NCBI GenBank assembly: GCA_045634345.1
Contig: JAZRAB010000142.1
Location: 1-16,972 of the forward strand
Direction of reading: 5' to 3'
Length of the DNA: 16,972 nucleotides
DNA from: Flemingiibacterium sp045634345
GTDB lineage: Bacteria > Bacillota > Clostridia > Oscillospirales > CAG-272
Below are positions 15,115 to 16,972 of this stretch, in pieces. Under the pieces are notes generated by a model. That model saw nothing but the letters and a program-made list of their open reading frames with translations, was not told where the DNA came from and searched no databases. The translations under genes and the position numbers were made by a program. Position 1 is the stretch's first letter. Every line of letters begins with the position of its first letter.

Positions 15115-16809
15115 ATGCGTATCTTTAGCGGAAAAGGCGTTTATGGCGCCATAGCTATCGGGAAAGTATCGGTGCTTCGCCGCGATGAAGCCAAGGTGAT
15201 ACGTGAAAAAATAAGCGATGTCGCTGGGGAAGTGGCGCGATTCGAGGCGGCGAGGAAGCAAGCGGAGAGGGAGCTGGATGAGCTTTATGATAAGGCGCTT
15301 CCCGAGGTCGGCGAGGCAGGCGCACAGATATTCGAGATACATCGCATGATGATAAACGATGACGATTATAATGAATCGATAATCGGAATGATAGAGCGCC
15401 AGCAGATAAATGCCGAATACGCGATTGCTCTGACATCGGACAATTTTGCCGCCATGTTTTCGGCTATGGATGACAACTATATGCAGGCGCGTGCTGCGGA
15501 TGTGCGCGATATTTCGGACCGCCTTATCCGCGTGCTTACTGGTGCTTGTGACACGTGCGCACCGATGTCAGACGAGAAATTCATCATCTGTGCGGACGAC
15601 CTTGCGCCGAGCGAAACGGTGTCGCTTGACAAGAGCCGCGTGCTTGCGTTCGTCACCGCGCACGGCTCGTCAAATTCGCACACGGCAATCCTTGCGAGGA
15701 GCATGAACATTCCTGCGGTTATCGGGGTTGGTGATGCTTTTCTTGCGGCACTGAATGATGGCGACACGGCGATAGTCAACGGTGCGATGGGAGAGGTGAC
15801 ACTTTCGCCCGACGGCGATGCGCTTCGTGAAGCGAAGAAGAAAATGAGCGAGGATAATGCGGCAAGACAGCTCCTCGAGGAGCTTCGCGGCAAGGAAAAT
15901 ATCACGCTTGACGGCACGAAAATAAAGATATACGCGAATATCGGCGGCGTTGACAATATCGGTGCGGTGCTACTCAACGATGCAGGCGGAATCGGACTGT
16001 TCAGAAGCGAATTTTTGTATCTTGAAAGTCGGGATTTCCCGAGCGAGGAGGAACAGTTTTGTGTATACAAGCGTGTGCTCGAAAGCATGGCAGGGAAAAA
16101 GGTGATAATACGCACGCTTGATATTGGTGCCGACAAGCAGGTGGGATATTTTGGGCTGGAGAAAGAGGAAAATCCCGCGCTCGGACTTCGTGCGATACGC
16201 ATTTGTCTGAGTCGTCCGGAAATATTTCGAACACAGCTCCGTGCTCTTTATCGGGCATCGGTTTACGGTGATCTTGGCATCATGTTCCCGATGATAACGA
16301 GCGAGGCGGAGGTGGCGGAAATATTCGAGATATGCCGCGGGGTACGCGATGAGCTGACGCGCGAGGGGATACCGATATCCGATAAAGTAGAGCTCGGTAT
16401 AATGATAGAAACGCCGGCATCGGCGATAATCAGCGACAAGCTCGCGCCTATGGTGGACTTTTTCAGCGTAGGTACTAATGATCTGACGCAGTATACTCTT
16501 GCGTGCGACAGGCAGAATCCGAAGCTCGAGCGATTCTGTGACACGCATCACGAGGCGATCCTGCGACTTATCGAGCAAGCTGCAAAGAATGCGCACGCAA
16601 ACGGAAAATGGATTGGCATTTGCGGCGAGCTTGCCGCCGATCTCACGCTCACGGAAACGTTCCTGCGTATGGGAATTGACGAGCTGTCGGTCTCGCCGTC
16701 ATATGTACTCAAGCTGCGCGAGACGGTACGTGCGATAGATCTCCGTCCGCACACAGACAATTCGTATCTTCCACAGCATAGTTTGCCGACGGGGCATCCG
16801 TTTGTATGA
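15115..16809 (+). CDS. ptsI: PTS enzyme I (PEP-protein phosphotransferase)
   Basis: Enzyme I takes phosphate from phosphoenolpyruvate and passes it to HPr in the cytoplasm. The 564-residue protein has the HPr-binding and phosphohistidine domain (H189 in SHTAILARSMNIPAVIG) and the C-terminal PEP-binding barrel, with GLFRSEFLYL (294-303), R333 in IIRTLDIGADK, IMIETPASAI (429-438), GTNDLTQY (453-460) and C503 in GICGELAAD. All key residues are present and the length is close to the typical ~570. GGAGG lies about 6 bases before ATG 15115. It is the last gene of ptsG-ptsH-ptsI, and an intrinsic terminator follows directly. Confidence 0.97.
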   Translation: MRIFSGKGVYGAIAIGKVSVLRRDEAKVIREKISDVAGEVARFEAARKQAERELDELYDKALPEVGEAGAQIFEIHRMMINDDDYNESIIGMIERQQINAEYAIALTSDNFAAMFSAMDDNYMQARAADVRDISDRLIRVLTGACDTCAPMSDEKFIICADDLAPSETVSLDKSRVLAFVTAHGSSNSHTAILARSMNIPAVIGVGDAFLAALNDGDTAIVNGAMGEVTLSPDGDALREAKKKMSEDNAARQLLEELRGKENITLDGTKIKIYANIGGVDNIGAVLLNDAGGIGLFRSEFLYLESRDFPSEEEQFCVYKRVLESMAGKKVIIRTLDIGADKQVGYFGLEKEENPALGLRAIRICLSRPEIFRTQLRALYRASVYGDLGIMFPMITSEAEVAEIFEICRGVRDELTREGIPISDKVELGIMIETPASAIISDKLAPMVDFFSVGTNDLTQYTLACDRQNPKLERFCDTHHEAILRLIEQAAKNAHANGKWIGICGELAADLTLTETFLRMGIDELSVSPSYVLKLRETVRAIDLRPHTDNSYLPQHSLPTGHPFV

Positions 16810-16810
16810 A

Positions 16811-16843
16811 AAATGGCAGTCTGCATATGCGGACTGCTTTTTC
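16811..16843 (+). terminator. Intrinsic terminator of the pts operon
   Basis: A 9-bp stem with one G-T pair (16816-16824 with 16829-16837) and a 4-base ATAT loop is followed at once by TTTTT. It begins two bases after the ptsI stop. This is a standard rho-independent terminator. Confidence 0.85.
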
Positions 16844-16847
16844 ATAG

Positions 16848-16972
16848 AAATTTGAGGTTGTCGGGGAGTGTGTATATCGTTTTATGCTTCGAGCATTCTT
16901 ACTCCTTGCAAGGCTACGCCTTGCCTACCGATATCGAAGCGCTCTGCCCCCGCCCGCCCGGCGCCGGTGGGG
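16848..16972. repeat. Structured non-coding stretch, probable dispersed repeat
   Basis: No coding frame is convincing. The stretch begins with AAATTTGAGGTTGTCGGGG (16848-16866), which matches 11338-11356 at 18 of 19 positions. It then has nested inverted repeats: ATATCG/CGATAT (16874-16879, 16929-16934), GCTTCGA/TCGAAGC (16886-16892, 16934-16940) and a 7-bp hairpin with loop TAC (16908-16924). The last 25 bases are strongly GC-rich. The sequence runs off the window, so its full size is unknown. Confidence 0.5.

Noticed and set aside
1..16972. CRISPR arrays, tRNA or rRNA genes
   Set aside because: No regularly spaced direct repeats and no cloverleaf or rRNA-like sequence were seen in the non-coding stretches.

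Overview
The window looks like chromosomal DNA from an uncultured gut-type low-GC Gram-positive (class Clostridia, probably Oscillospiraceae/Ruminococcaceae-like). The clues are the rimP-nusA-ylxR-ylxQ-infB order typical of Firmicutes, a ptsG-ptsH-ptsI operon of the Bacillus subtilis type, a ferredoxin-tailed aldo/keto reductase, and a TetM-like GTPase fused to a YacP/Rae1-type NYN nuclease. The assignment comes from gene content and remembered families; no search was run.

Layout. 1-300: non-coding, rich in short hairpins. 301-5703: the transcription/translation operon rimP, nusA, ylxR (rnpM), ylxQ and infB. It has a recognisable promoter, a terminator-like leader hairpin, and a 21-bp hairpin at its end. 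The usual downstream rbfA and truB are absent. 5765-7684: a single multi-pass membrane protein gene (DUF2079 / GT-C-like), closed by a bidirectional terminator. 7685-11336 (minus strand): a two-gene operon driven by a consensus promoter. An aldo/keto reductase with Cys-rich Fe-S motifs is coupled by a TGATG overlap to an 854-residue ribosomal-protection-type GTPase carrying a C-terminal NYN ribonuclease domain. 11319-12626 (minus strand): an AT-rich, truncated remnant of a phage-type polyvalent protein. 12717-16843: a complete PTS phosphorelay operon, EIICBA, HPr and enzyme I, with a terminator. 16848-16972: another repeat-like, structured non-coding stretch.

How the genes work together. The first operon makes ribosome-maturation, transcription-elongation and initiation factors. 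The PTS operon encodes every protein needed to pass phosphate from PEP through EI, HPr, EIIA and EIIB to an incoming hexose (glucose or GlcNAc type). Its HPr has Lys where regulatory Ser46 is expected, so the classic HPr-kinase/CcpA switch is probably missing on this protein.

The most interesting object is the GTPase-NYN fusion. One half resembles factors that enter the ribosomal A site (TetM/EF-G family). The other half resembles Rae1/YacP, a ribosome-dependent mRNA endonuclease that acts in the A site. The single chain suggests a GTPase-delivered A-site mRNA cutter, possibly a ribosome-rescue or translation quality-control factor rather than a tetracycline-resistance protein.
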